Below, piece by piece: positions 45,951 through 59,940 of a DNA stretch of 64,000 bases. The translations under genes were made by a program, and so were the position numbers. Under the pieces are notes generated by a model. The model worked only from the letters and a program-made list of their open reading frames with translations. It ran no database searches and was not told where the DNA came from. Numbering within the stretch: position 1 is the stretch's first letter; each line of letters begins with the position of its first letter. The stretch is from NCBI GenBank assembly GCA_035578155.1, contig JAPWDM010000013.1:7527527-7591526 (forward strand), written 5' to 3'. Source of the DNA: Brachynemurus nebulosus. Lineage: Eukaryota; Arthropoda; Insecta; Neuroptera; Myrmeleontidae.

Positions 45951-46787
45951 CATTAGAGGTATTAATGAAGCAATCTATTTCTTATATTCAAAATAGAGTT
46001 AATTTTTAATGAAAATTTATGTATATTTTCGAAACATCCTGTACAACGACTGATACTTAGATACTTGCGAAGAAACAGAACGATGTGTTACAAAAAAAGG
46101 AAATAATAAAACTTTAAAAATTCACACTATTTATCGGATAAATCACATTGCAAAATATTTAATACTCCAAGACGAAACGTACAATAAAATACATTGCGTG
46201 TAATCCATCTTTGCTGTTGTTCTACAGTGTGGCATATGTGGAAAGATTGGGCAGACGCTTGAATACTGTAGATACTTTTTGTTGATCTTAATAATTTTCA
46301 AACAAGACGAGTTGGTCTACGTCTTCCGCTGCTGTTCTCTCGGTTGAAAGTGTTGAAAAGATACATTTGAAAGATTGAATGAGACATAAATAATTTGGAT
46401 GTGAGACAGTACAAATGAAAATGTACAGAGTGTGATCGTAAAAAAAGTAATAAGCCTTTAAGGGTTACTGTTACCGTTTAAAAGACGTTTCACTTCTTTT
46501 GTAAATGAAGAAAATTTAATTTCCGGATTTTGTGAAATATTGCCGATCATTGTCTAGTAATGCTACCGCAATGGTCAATTGAATTTCATAGACGAATTTT
46601 ATGTACTTACTAAGGGCAAATCAAGGGCAACACTATCCAAGGAAATATGGAAAAATTCCAGCAATGAATGCATCCAATAGTTTGTAAATTTTACCATCGA
46701 AATTCTTAAAGAAAATATTCATATGCAATTAAATACTCTATATTATTCTATTCCCTGAATTATTTTGGGTAGTCTGATAGGGCCATA
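45951..46787. other. AT-rich stretch without recognisable features
   Basis: No coding potential, repeat boundary or transposon end recognised. Confidence 0.35.
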
Positions 46788-47071
46788 ACTAGGTATTCAG
46801 GAGCCCCGGGACGGAAATTACATACCGGGCTGCTACGCTGCCCCGGACAAAACCAAAAATTTCACCAAAATATAAAGTAGTGACCTTTTTTACTTGTTTG
46901 TGTCGTTTTGCTGCCCTAATTTTACCGAAATACCCCCGTAAAACCAGGTAAAATTAAAAACCAGAATCCTTTTCTTTTTGCTTGTCAGTCGTTTGCAAAT
47001 TTGAAATTTCTTGTATTCTCTTGGAAGCCCCCTTGTATTCCCTTGGGAGCTTCCTTTGGCCGGGGCCCAAT
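46788..47071. mobile_element. hAT MITE with CAGGGCCGTAACTAGG ends, copy 2 (partial)
   Basis: Begins TAGGGCCATAACTAGGTATT, contains CTTGTATTCTCTTGGAAGCC resembling the complement of the copy at 44192, and ends in GGCCGGGGCCC without the right terminal repeat. Confidence 0.65.
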
Positions 47072-48013
47072 AGTCTCGATTTTATATATCATAATAGATC
47101 GCAATAGAGGAACGCGGAGAAAAATCGGCGGCCACGAAATGCAAATAAGAATTGTTCCTATTTTTCTTTAAAAATAAAGTTTTCATTTTTCATTATTTGT
47201 GAGTAGACCTAGGCCTATCTAACCTACCCGCTAAAATCGCCACTGTGAAGAGCCCTGACTTAACGCATCTAAACACGCTCTTTATGGATAAATTTTTTGC
47301 TATTTTATGAATGGTAATACGTCGGTGAGTGCCCGCCAGCAGAGATCATCTATATGAGAAAACATTTCAGAGAACTTTTTTAGCAACTTAATAGATGCAA
47401 TTCCAATAAAATAATTATTAGCTGAATCCTATGCTTCAGTTGTTGCTTAATTTAAAACTGTTAACAACTGCTAATTCCAAATCGTTTTCAAAGGGTTCAC
47501 TCCCAATTATGCAAAATAGAATCAAACCAAAATCGTATACTATCAAATAAAAAAAAAAGGACACAATGTTTGAAATAAAAGTAGCTTGCTCGCGTGACTC
47601 TCAACAATAACATTCATCAGAATGGACGATCAGACGGTAAATACGGTCTGAGCTATGGGCCCATAAGTGAATATATGTAAGTGGTAGTGCCTAAGTACGA
47701 GTAGCAAGCACAACGTACGAAGTAATGTGGTGGACCATTGCCAAGGTGATTTATAAACATTTCAATAAACATAATTCTTATTTTATCATTTATTATATAG
47801 TCATGAATGTTGTGACCGTTGTTTGAAGTGCTATGCGCCCCGGTCGAACGACAGACATAGTACATACCGTACGGACAGACAGACAGTTAGACATTCTGGG
47901 TGGTGACTTTTAAAATGCCACCTTACATAATAGGTACGAGCTATGATGACAAGGATAATTGTGCCTCAAAGGAACGAAATGTAGGTTCCATAACTATTTA
48001 TTTAACTACTTAC
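47072..48013. other. Spacer with no gene called
   Basis: CGTACGGACAGACAGACAG near 47870 and a slightly CpG-richer patch at 47790-47890. Frames are short and without motif. Confidence 0.35.
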
Positions 48014-48015
48014 TA

Positions 48016-48602
48016 CACACACCGGCAGAATTAGTGGAACATACAAAAAATCTGTAAAAATCAAACAAACCATTTTATTTCAAGAAAATATTAATCTTAT
48101 TTAATTATTCATTTAAAATTACATGTTCACAAGTCGATATACCTTTATTTTTGGTAGCAAAACAAGTAACCATATAAAATGGCAAATTTTTGGAATCTTA
48201 TGTCGTCTAAGAATAATTTAAGTTAAAGATTATTTAACAAATAGAAAATGAAACACAGCGTTTTAATCTCGCCTGGTTCCTCCCGTGCTTTTATCAAAGC
48301 TTCCATTCGTTTTTCTATACTCAGCATGATGTTATCTATAGTTTCCTGCGAGAGTCTTTGCCATTCTTCAATTGTGGCAGTTTGAAGCTCAACCACATTG
48401 AGAAGAAACGGCATTTGAATTCGAAATTGACAGACCTCTTAAAAAGAATTGCATCAATAATAAATAAAAACAATTCTATGGAAAGTCAATTGATTCGTTA
48501 CTTCAATATTATTTTAAGTAAAAATGAAAAAAAACCGCCAACTTTATTTAATAAATAGGTTTTTATATTTTTTTTATGTTCTGCTAATTATGCCGGTGTG
48601 TG
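48016..48602 (-). mobile_element. Tc1-like element, internally deleted
   Basis: The inverted ends CACACACCGGCAGAATTAGT and the complement of CACACACCGGCATAATTAGC are each flanked by TA (48014-48015 and 48603-48604). The interior retains a C-terminal transposase segment on the minus strand (48223-48414). At 587 bp it is far shorter than a full Tc1 element. Confidence 0.88.
48223..48414 (-). pseudogene. C-terminal fragment of a Tc1-like transposase
   Basis: The minus-strand frame reads NVVELQTATIEEWQRLSQET and then DNIMLSIEKRMEALIKARE before drifting to a stop. W-x2-L-x3-T-x5-L-S-x2-R-x3-LIKA is the usual end of Tc1 transposases (after the DDE core), where IKA is normally followed by GG. The catalytic domain and DNA-binding domain are deleted. 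Confidence 0.82.
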
Positions 48603-48931
48603 TATTTTCTAAATTGGAAAAGACTAACTGTGTAGTCTTCCTTTTTAAATCCATCTGTAGAAAAAATTGAAGAAACCAAGCACAAGCAAAAAATTAAAGT
48701 TAAAAGTTTTTTGTTTATATAGTGACAAAAAAAAAAAGAAATCCATTCCATACAACCAGCATTAACATAAATGGCATAACCTTCAAATACTCTCAAAATT
48801 TGAACGAAATGGGACTATAAAGGTACGTAAGTTACCAATAATTATTAAGATTTCTCCGATTGCGACGAAATTCCTAGGCACAATTATCCTTGTTAGAATT
48901 ACTACTGGTGATACACGGACTATTTTATATA

Positions 48932-49393
48932 CCGTGTGAGTTTTTTGAGAGTTGCCATTTTTATTACAGCCAAACCGTTGATTTAATCGAAAAATTGTTC
49001 AAATGAGAGTTGTAGATATCGACGGGGGCAACCGATTGCTATAGTCAGGAGCTTTATAGCTCTTATGGTTTTCGAGCTATGATACAAATTTATAGATTTT
49101 TAAATGAGACTATAATTATATTAATTTTTCGATAAAACTGATCTGTAATGTATTAATTAACAACATAAATGAGGGAAAAAAATTTTTTACCCAAGTTTAA
49201 TTTTTGAATTTTTTTTTTTAAATTTATCAATCAGGCAGTAAAAATATGCATATGTACTTGAGGCTACTTCAACCGACAGTGTTCTTTTTGGTTAAATTTC
49301 TATTACATCGAAGAAAAGAACCTTTTCCAGTACCATTTCTGTCATACAAATTTGGCTGTAATAAAAATGGCAACTCTCAAAAAACTCACCTGG
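48932..49393. mobile_element. Tc1/mariner-type MITE with 40-bp ends
   Basis: TA then CCGTGTGAGTTTTTTGAGAG and onward pairs with the right end (CTCTCAAAAAACTCACCTGG then TA) for about 40 bp, including GTTGCCATTTTTATTACAGC. TA duplications at 48930-48931 and 49394-49395. No coding sequence. Confidence 0.88.
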
Positions 49394-49649
49394 TATTGTG
49401 TAAAAATGTCTAATGTTGGTTTTATTTAAAAATAAAGTCATTTATATTTTCTTTTTCGTATTTTCAGGAATAATTCAATGATACCGGGCAGGACATTCAT
49501 CGACGATAACGGATGTAGATAAATTTTTAGTGGGTGGCGCTGCTGTAAGGTGAATAAAATGGGACATGAAATCATTTTTGAAGAAAATTAATTTGTTTGA
49601 TAATGATTTTAAATGATGTTTTCGTTTAAATTGTTTCAAGAATTTAATT

Positions 49650-49743
<94 letters not shown>

Positions 49744-50624
49744 ATCATCCAGAAATGATTGCCCAAGAAATTTTAAATATTCTCAAGTCGATGTACTTAA
49801 CATTTACCAATTCAAAAATAAAAGGTTTCAATAATGTTAGATAAAGATGTCAGATCCAGTAGAATGTTGGAAAACTAAAGAAATTTATCGGATCTTGACG
49901 TCTTAAGGTGGATTTTCTGGTTACTAAAGTTTGTATGTCCGTACATTTGTGTTCAAATTGATAACTATCTCCGAGTCTGCTGAGATTAGAGGCTTGGAAA
50001 CAAGCTGAAACTTAAAAGAGACAAATTTAGTAGCATTTTTTCCAGCAGTTTTATGAAAAAATCGTCATTTTTAACATATTGAGAAAATGGAATATTTTTT
50101 TTCCAACTTTTTCCAATTCGCCTGAGTGACATTATAATGCAAGATTGTACAAGAAGATTGCCGTTATTTCAAGGAAAATGTTTCTTCATAAGTTAACATT
50201 TTTTTCGTGTTTTTTTTCTAAGACTTTTATCTTCCTTATAGAGGGCTTGTAGCATGTTTAATAGTCGTAATCAATAATAATCAGTAAGTTCTTCAGAATG
50301 GGTTCAGGTTACATGAAATCAACTGGAGGAAAAATTCTGAAAAACTTATAAAATAATCTTAGTATTTGAAAACTTAAATCTGCAACAAATTTCCTCGCGA
50401 TAACTTTCCCTTAAAAATATCTTCACCCACTCTATAAAGGCAGCAAGTTTTGATTTTTTATATCCTTTGAAGAGCATAATCCTTTTAATTAGCGTATTTT
50501 GACTGTAATTCAATTACCGTCCCAACCCCTATCCCTCGACAAGTTTCAAATAAAAGTAAAATGGTAAAACCCGACAACTGTGTTGTCAGCTTAGTGGAAA
50601 TGATCGAGGGTTATGATTTGGACT
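49394..50624. other. AT-rich stretch containing a (TA)n tract
   Basis: (TA)n at 49651-49741. No transposon end or gene recognised in the remainder. Confidence 0.4.
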
Positions 50625-50632
50625 TCTTAAAG

Positions 50633-51266
50633 CGGTGGTTTTCAACCTTTTTCATGGCGTCTCCCCCCCACCCCAAGTATGGAGAAATATTTCCCTACCC
50701 TCCGTTATTTCCCACTTTTATTTTTTATGTTATAAATATCGAATCCGTTCACCATTATTTATTATTTTTATAATTAGGTATCGACTAAATACGTAATTAA
50801 GTAGCTGAAACAGGCATATTTTAAAGGCAGCTACAGACGAGCCAAGTTTGGAAACCAACGTAAAAGAAAATCTGCTGGAATTATCCGCTGATAGAATGCT
50901 ACACTTGGAATTCAAGTCTGTCACTTTGGATACTTTTTGGTTAAGGAAAAAAACAGAATACCCACAATTAACTATAGAATAATTTCGAAGTGTTTGACCC
51001 CATTTTCCACCTCCTACCTGTGTGAGTTGACGTTTTCTTCGATGGCTCAAATAAAAGGAAAACACAGAAATCATTTAAATTTAGAAAATGATCTATTTCT
51101 CTGCTTATAAAGAACGAATTCGCAATGGAAAAAACTGGTCAACGAAAATCGTAACTTTTACTTAACCTTTTCTTTATTAAATATTATACTTTCAATTAGA
51201 GTGGTTTTATTTTTAATATAACCACGACCCCCCAAGGGGTCGTGACCCACAGGTAGAAAAACACCG
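50633..51266 (+). mobile_element. hAT element remnant with transposase tail
   Basis: Ends CGGTGGTTTTCAACC and the complement of CGGTGTTTTTCTACC, flanked by a perfect 8-bp duplication TCTTAAAG (50625-50632 and 51267-51274). The interior contains the C-terminal part of a hAT transposase on the plus strand, with frameshift and stop. At 634 bp it is a deletion derivative. Confidence 0.88.
50815..51150 (+). pseudogene. Decayed hAT transposase C-terminus
   Basis: The first frame reads ELSADRMLHLEFKSVTLDTF then WLRKKTEYPQL. After a frameshift near 51000 a second frame reads FSTSYLCELTFSSMAQIKGK then HRNHLNLENDLFLCL and a stop at 51108-51110. F-W-x4-EYP-x-L, then TSYLCE-x2-FS-x-M-x-IK-x3-RN-x-L is the signature of the hAT C-terminal dimerisation region in ZBED/SCAND3-like transposases. 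The rest of the protein is missing. Confidence 0.85.
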
Positions 51267-51274
51267 TCTTAAAG

Positions 51275-51522
51275 AAACAGAATAACTTTAATGCCCGTTA
51301 GAATTGAACCTGGACTTACCACCAACTGACTAAGCACGCTCGATCCCTTAACTCTAGCGGCCCAAATATTAACTCATGGATCCCCTTCAAACCCCTTTGA
51401 AACTGGATATCTATCCAAATTAATTTTTGTCAACGATATCATGGAAATTATCTAAATAGAATTTCTTTGCACACCGAATAAGACAGATAAAATTAATGTA
51501 GCTACGCAGTTAATTTTTTTTT
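51275..51522 (-). other. tRNA-related fragment (possible SINE head)
   Basis: On the minus strand, 51295-51365 reads GTGCTTAGTCAGTTGGTGG (A-box-like) and then CAGGTTCAATTCT (B-box-like). The spacing is shorter than in a tRNA and the stems do not close, so this may be a degraded SINE head or tRNA pseudogene. Confidence 0.3.
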
Positions 51523-51636
51523 AGCGAATTTCCAGAATGGAATTCAGCTATTACAGTCACTGTCATGACGCGACTTGAGCCCGGGACTATGGCAGAAATT
51601 TCTTTGAGTTCCCTAGAAAAATTAATATTCACTAAA

Positions 51637-51709
<73 letters not shown>

Positions 51710-51940
51710 CGATAACTCTCGAACGAAATGTCCTAAGTTTACGAAATTTGGTGAAAATATTGGAAATGCTAAACCGTTGGACAAGTTCGTTAGCCAGACA
51801 CGTCGGATGCCACGAACATGCCTTTTTGTTCTTACAAAAAGTTACTTTTTTGTCAAAATTTCCACTTAATCAATTTTCGCGAAATTTTTTTACACCATTT
51901 AAGAGGAGAAAAATTTACATAAAAAAGGTGTTTCAACTAT

Positions 51941-52554
51941 GTATGTAGTTCTTTATTGTTTGAAACTTAATTTATACAATGGTTGGCTTAATTATAATAT
52001 AATGCAAAAAGAAAATACAAAAATAAAGATTTTATGAGTTTAAACAAAAAGGATCATATTCTGCATGGCTAAATATAAAGTAAGTATAAATATCAATACA
52101 CTCTCAAAGAACAGCGAGAAAAGAAAAAAAAAAGGAATGTCTTTTTAGTTTGTCATTATAATAAATAATCTTTACATCTCTTTTGTTTACTTTAAGAGGA
52201 TACATAAATAAGTAAATTATTACTGTATGTAATAGGAGAAAAGTGCTATGTAAACGCACCTTATACAAGCTTCTTTTAAAATTGAGTATTTTTGGTAGTC
52301 ATTATAAGCAATAGTTACATATATACTCAATGGCAAAGGCTGCTAGTAAAGGAAAAATAAAAACTATTTGGCAATATTTAATTAGTTACTCATTTAGCAT
52401 AAATGCTCTGAGCTTTAATGCATTAGTAATAAATAAATAAAGTTTTTTTAATTCTTGAAGTGAGGATACACTTAATATAGACTCAATAGTTTGGTAACGC
52501 AAATATTTTAGTCTAAATTGTTCGTAAGGTCTACATTTAAGCAATATATGGGGT
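51941..52554 (-). mobile_element. 5'-truncated non-LTR retrotransposon
   Basis: A 614-bp insertion on the minus strand, flanked by a 17-bp target duplication AAAGGTGTTTCAACTAT (51924-51940) and AAAGGTCTTTCAACTAT (52555-52571). It begins inside the C-terminal coding region and ends in a 3' UTR with AATAAAG near the terminus. There is no long poly(A). 5' truncation with a long TSD is the hallmark of target-primed reverse transcription. Confidence 0.85.
52386..52553 (-). pseudogene. C-terminus of a non-LTR retrotransposon ORF2-type protein
   Basis: The open minus-strand frame of 55 codons starts at the truncation point with PHILLKCRPYEQFRLKYL and ends NALKLRAFMLNE before a stop at 52386-52388. 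The H-I-L-x2-C-x2-Y-x3-R motif is typical of the cysteine/histidine region after the reverse transcriptase in Jockey-, R1- or I-like elements. The frame is undamaged, suggesting a fairly recent insertion. The clade cannot be fixed from this fragment. Confidence 0.8.
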
Positions 52555-52689
52555 AAAGGTCTTTCAACTATTGTTCTATGTCAACTAGTTTCCGAGCAAA
52601 ACTAATTTTTATAAACGGAAATTCGCTATGTTATGCAGGATGCGGCGACAGGGGTATTTTATTTTTAATGAAACCTCTCCCTTATTATT

Positions 52690-53110
52690 TCCTCGGTAAA
52701 CACAAACAAAACACGCACACCCAGAAAATAATTATCACCAACGCACCTACGTGGACAAAGTTTTACTTTCAATCACGCTTACACCAGTTCACAACGTCGT
52801 TACGTTGACAACGTTTAATTATTTCCATTAATTTTCTTTTTGTTAATAATTTTCACGTCACTTTCCAACGACACACGGCACACGGACGTCGCGACGCGGT
52901 GCTGCTACACGATAACGTTCAAGTGTTTTTTGATGTCGATAAGTTGTCGCCGTCGTTTTTCTCGTCATTAAACCGGGAATTGTTGTTATTTATGTTTATG
53001 TGGAAAAAAAGGAAATTTTGTTTGAATCGATATAGCATCATCATATTCGCATCCACGGTGTTTTCACGTAGGTAACTGTCGATGGGGGTGGAAGGGGGGG
53101 AGGCAGGGGT
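52690..53110. promoter_or_regulatory. CpG-rich patch with a G-quadruplex-like run (possible promoter)
   Basis: About 52780-52980 has many CpG dinucleotides (for example GGACGTCGCGACGCGG and TCGCCGTCGTTTTTCTCGTC) in an otherwise CpG-poor, AT-rich window. At 53084-53109 GGGGG, a run of seven G and GGGG could form a quadruplex. A host promoter or first exon is possible but no transcript can be traced. The 152-residue minus frame at 52919-53377 is low-complexity and not convincing. Confidence 0.25.
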
Positions 53111-53307
53111 AGGTAAATATGTAGGTACCCACTTGTAGAAGTTTGAAGACGAATAGGTAGGTAAGATAGATAGAAGAAAGTTAATTTGATTAAAAACGTT
53201 AATAAACTTTTTATTAAATTGGTATAATTTGTTAAATATTATTTTTTGTACACCATCGAGACAAATATTGAAAGACAGTATACTAAACGAAAGCCTTTTT
53301 AAGATAA

Positions 53308-53590
53308 AAAATAAAACCGACTTCAAAATAGTAATTAAGAGTACTGAAAGGTACAAAATAATTACGTAATTAATCAAGACATAAATATAAAAATAAAATT
53401 TTCCGGTTTTTGAAGTTGATGCCTGGGCAGGTTCTCCTACAAAAACCTTGTTACGACTGTTACTATCTCTAAATGATCAAATAGGCAATTGGCACCAACT
53501 TCAAAAACTGGAAAATTGTATTTTTATATTATTTTATACTTTTCAGTCCTCTTAATTATTATTTTGAAGTCGATTTTATTTTTCCCTTTT
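53308..53590. mobile_element. Fold-back MITE with ACCGACTTCAAAAT arms
   Basis: The left arm (ATAAAACCGACTTCAAAATA, then TAATTAAGAGTACTGAAAGG, then TTTTCCGGTTTTTGAAGTTG) has its complement on the right (CAACTTCAAAAACTGGAAAA and ATTATTTTGAAGTCGATTTT). The arms are over 100 bp. The centre contains GCCTGGGCAGGTTCTCCTAC. No coding sequence; the superfamily is uncertain. Confidence 0.75.
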
Positions 53591-56009
53591 GAGTGATCCT
53601 GAGCCTCTTACAAGAAAAGATCTTGAAGTGATAAATCCGATTTTGAATTTAAAATATTAACCTTATATCCTAAAACAACAGCTTAAACAACAATGCTGAC
53701 ATTTTAAATTTTGCTTGTGTCGGTTCTGTTTTTAAAATCATTCAACCATTTCCAATAATTAACCAGAGCATTTTTAAGCAATATAAGCCCCTTAACGGAA
53801 TACTTTCTTCAAATTTATGGAATATTTTCGTTAAAATATTGATTGTAGGGTATAATTACAACGAGTAAAAACGGTTTAAATAGTTATTTCTCAAAGTATT
53901 ATAGATAAAATGTAGACTGCACATGTAAAATTTTACATTAAGGTTTAAGTTTTTAATTGTAGCGTTACGGCTTTTAACAAAAACATGTGAACTAGTATTT
54001 TTGATACAGTTTTCATATTTGATATTAATATTTTAATTGGTCAAAGCATATTCACCCTATTTTCAATTTTATCCCCAATTTTATTGTTAACACTCCTCCA
54101 AGGTATAAAATTTATTTCACACTAAAAGGTATGAAATAAAAGATATTTAAAAGAACCGACTTAAAAGTAAAAAATAATGTCTTAGCACGTATTTTGAAAT
54201 CAGGCGTAGTATTAAAATAATATAGATCCACGAGAATTCACTGATTTTACAAGCAGATTTGATCGCATTTTTTACCTCTGATAAAGCAGAAATAATTTTT
54301 GTACTCAATAAAAATAATTTTTGCGTGTAAAAATTACAAATAACATGGTATAAAAGTCAAAAGTAATAAAATTTTAAAAAAGTAGGTAACTTTGAACGAC
54401 TGTTACTCATCCGGTTGTTATCGAAAATAGTTTTATCGGTCACCATTCTGACGGGAATTACATCAGCTTTCTTTTTTGTGAACCAATCCCTATACCTAAA
54501 TTCACTCAGAAAAAAGTACTACTGAAAAATTTAAAAAAAAGGAAAATTGAAAAAATTGAGCTTTTTTTTAAATAGTTTTTTTTGTCTTATTTTGTTGAGA
54601 AAAAAGTTTTTTCAGTTCATAAAGTGCCATTTGGATAGAAAATTTAATTCTCTACAAAAAATCATATCATATGTATTTACGACAAATGCATAGTTTTTGA
54701 GTTATAGTTAAAAAACGTAAGCGTCGATAAGTTTACGCCGTTCGTAAAAACGCACGCCTAAATTTAATAGCACTTTGTGAATTTATCATCTTTGGGGTAC
54801 AATTGAACATATGAAACAATAAAACACCTGTTACGAATTAGTTCCTTATTCAACTACATAGTCAATAGCCTATAATGAGAACAATATTTATATAAACATA
54901 TCTGCGTCTTTAGAAAAAATTTTTCGATTCGAGGCGTCATATTTTTTTTATTGTCGTTTGTCAATATATGTACAACGGTGTACCGTACAATAATATTCAC
55001 TTCAAACGTAATACTCCAGTATAGATTCTACACCAGTACATAGAAATATATATATATGAATATTACTTTCCTAATCAGAATCTAATTAAAACGATCCTTT
55101 GTATAATCAACATTTTTGGGGTGTTCATTAACAAACTACCACCACACGGATATGCTTCTCATGGTGCGATACGCTGTTCGGTAGATACCGCCAATTTTAT
55201 TTGATATCAAAGTTACAGGCGGACGGGCGGGAAAAGTGAGTCAAGTACGCGGTAGAAAACTTATGAACGACATTGTAATAAAGATAGCGAAATTAATATT
55301 TTATATTTTAAATAGGTATATATTCTTTAATTAATTGCATCAATTTTGTTTGAGTTATGATTTTTAATGGTGGAAAAATTTGTGAAATTTAATTTAGAGG
55401 AATTGCGGGCCAAAATTTGTCTTTGACTATTTTCAATTTTTTTTTTCTTTTCCTTTGATGCATTACATTTTTGAATTATTGTTCTGATTTTTGAAAATAG
55501 ACAATTATTTAAGATTTTCAACTTATTTTCAGAAACACAATTTGGCAAGTCAAGGAAGAAAAACTGACTGAAATTGTTATTCAAATGAATTTCCAAAGTT
55601 GTTATTTTTTTTTTTATTATGATTTTAGTGTAGACTTTAGCCAATGGGAGAATTAATTGTTAAACTTTATCCGGAACTCCCCTATCAATGCGTGCATCGT
55701 AAAATTTTATTATGTTTTACTAATATAATATGTTCCAAAGTAAATGGTTTGGTCGGCTTACTAAGAAAATATTATTAATAATTTTTTTTTCAGAATTTAA
55801 TGGTTTTGTTCTTTACTTTTACTATTTTGAAACCTCATTTTCTTTTTCTACTTAGCCAGAAAATTTTAAAAAATGGTCAATTCCTCTTTACTCCAATCTC
55901 AGTATCCAGAATAAGTAAAACACATACAAAATATGCACATAGAATATTTCAATTTTTCAAGTGAAAATTTGACAAATGAAATATTTTAACAAAATTTTCA
56001 GATTAATCC
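53591..56009. other. AT-rich stretch without recognisable features
   Basis: The minus frame at 55327-55644 (105 residues) is Lys/Asn/Ile-rich low-complexity sequence. No transposon ends recognised. Confidence 0.35.
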
Positions 56010-58358
<2,349 letters not shown>

Positions 58359-58594
58359 TCAGTTGGTGTGGTGTCGTGTGGTGTCGAAGCAGTGTTCATT
58401 AGAATGTCTTGACGGATGGTCATCGTTCAATTCATCATTTCGTTACCTCACTATCTTCAGTATTAGAATATATTGTTACCAATCATTTTTGTATGGATCA
58501 TAAAGAATCAAAGGTCGGAAAAGATCGGGCATCTTCGAAGTTTTTACAGGTACAGCCCAAGCAACATAAGGTTGCGGGTCAGATGCGCAAATGA
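58359..58594 (+). other. Candidate promoter, 5' UTR and first coding exon
   Basis: TCAGTT at 58359-58364 resembles an arthropod initiator and is followed by a GT-rich leader. An ATG at 58493 opens MDHKESKVGKDRASSKFLQ, after which CAG/GTACAG at 58547-58555 could be a phase-0 donor. Read through, the frame ends at 58592-58594 (33 residues). The peptide is hydrophilic with ordinary codon use, unlike the Ile/Tyr/Phe-rich noise elsewhere. No family is recognised and no second exon was found. Confidence 0.22.
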
Positions 58595-59938
58595 AAGAGT
58601 ACGACAACAAGAAGTTGTGTAATCACATTAAATTTTACCGTGCTATAATATATTTTTTACTTTGGTCGTCGATCGCGCTCGCATTAAAAGAGAGCATGGT
58701 AATTTTTCTGAAATTTCATCTACAAAAATTATATGATTTTTCTCTCCGTGTAGACAGGGCAAAAATATGTACAGTAGTTTTGAAAATTTTATTTTTCCAC
58801 AAATAATCCTTGAATTTTATTTGGGAAAAGCCGCGCACTAAACTTATTAATCATCCCTTGCATTATAGATATATATTTTGATTTCTGAACATTATTCAAA
58901 AATATAAGATTTAAATTTACGCTGGCTGAATAATAATAATGACTATAGTGTTTGTCTATGTTTCATTTGCCTCTACACCTATATGTTTGTGGGGGGGGGG
59001 GGGGGGTATGTGGGTGTTCGATATGTCTGTCTGTCTGTCCACCGATCTATCTATGTAGGTACTACGTCTGTATATGGCTGTCAATGAACAAATTTGTAAT
59101 AACATTTAGTGCATCTGCATTCATATTCACAGTCCCTATTTGTTTTTACAGTTGTAAAAGCAACTTCACTCTTGTCACACATATAAATAATACCTTCATA
59201 CAGTTCCTGACACATAAATGCGAGCTTGGAATTCATTTCTATAATCATTAACGATGATTTATTATTGTCAAATTAATTGAAATTCATTGATACAGTAGTT
59301 ATTCCTCTTATGGAAAAACTGGGGCAAATGTGTTTTCATTGGTGAATCATCAGTGTCGGTTCAAGATAATTAACAGTAAGGAAATATGCAGAAACTATTT
59401 ATGAGTTACTTTATAAATTAAATTAAATATGTAGTAAAAAAAAAAATTTAATGTAGACAGTATTTCACTCTCATGGAAGGTAAAAAATTTATCCGAAATT
59501 GATAACAAAATAACTTTTTTTTTATATCATTTTGTTGAAATGTACTTTTTATTGTTGATTTTTTGTTTTGCCTTGTTTAATTCTTTAATTATTTGTAAAA
59601 GTGTAACGTCTGTTTCCTATGTAAGTGTTTCGTTTAAGCCGTTTAAAGTAAAATTTAAGTGCATTCTTATTAGTAATTACTTAGTGTTCAATTTTTGTTT
59701 AGTGTTTAGTGCAATTTTTAGTTTTAACGTTAAATTGAATTACACTGTCTAACATTTATTTATTAATTCTTTGTGTGTATGAACAGACGGCAACCAGTGG
59801 CTCTTAAATTGTTTGAAAAGTTAATATTTTGGAAACTATGTAACCTTGCAATAAGTGATATTATTCAGTTTGTTATGAACTGTAGCCTTAGTGTAAATTC
59901 AGGCGGGGGTTAAGGGGGTATTCACTCTGTATGTCTAG
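58595..59938. other. AT-rich stretch with a 16-G homopolymer
   Basis: A run of 16 G at 58991-59006 is followed by (GTCT)n words and TATGTAGGTACTACGT. Frames at 58952-59251 and 59540-59752 cross low-complexity sequence and lack motifs. Confidence 0.4.
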
Positions 59939-59940
59939 TA

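Larger units (their letters stand above)
51523..52660 (+). mobile_element. (TA)n-cored element, copy B, split by a truncated LINE
   Basis: Begins AGCGAATTTCCAGAATGG, passes GAGCCCGGGACTATGGCAG, (TA)n at 51638-51698, GATAACTCTCGAACG and GACACGTCGGATGCC, and resumes after the insertion with CTATGTCAACTAGTTTCC, ACGGAAATTCGCTATGTTAT and GCGACAGGGGTATTTT. AGCGAATTTCC and GGAAATTCGCT are short inverted ends, with about 30 bp beyond on the right shared by all copies. No coding sequence. Confidence 0.85.

Noticed and set aside
52919..53377. 152-residue minus-strand frame
   Set aside because: Asn/Ile/Phe-rich, crosses a G-rich tract and has no recognisable domain or splice context.
55327..55644. 105-residue Lys/Asn-rich minus-strand frame
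   Set aside because: Composition is what an A-rich sequence gives by chance.
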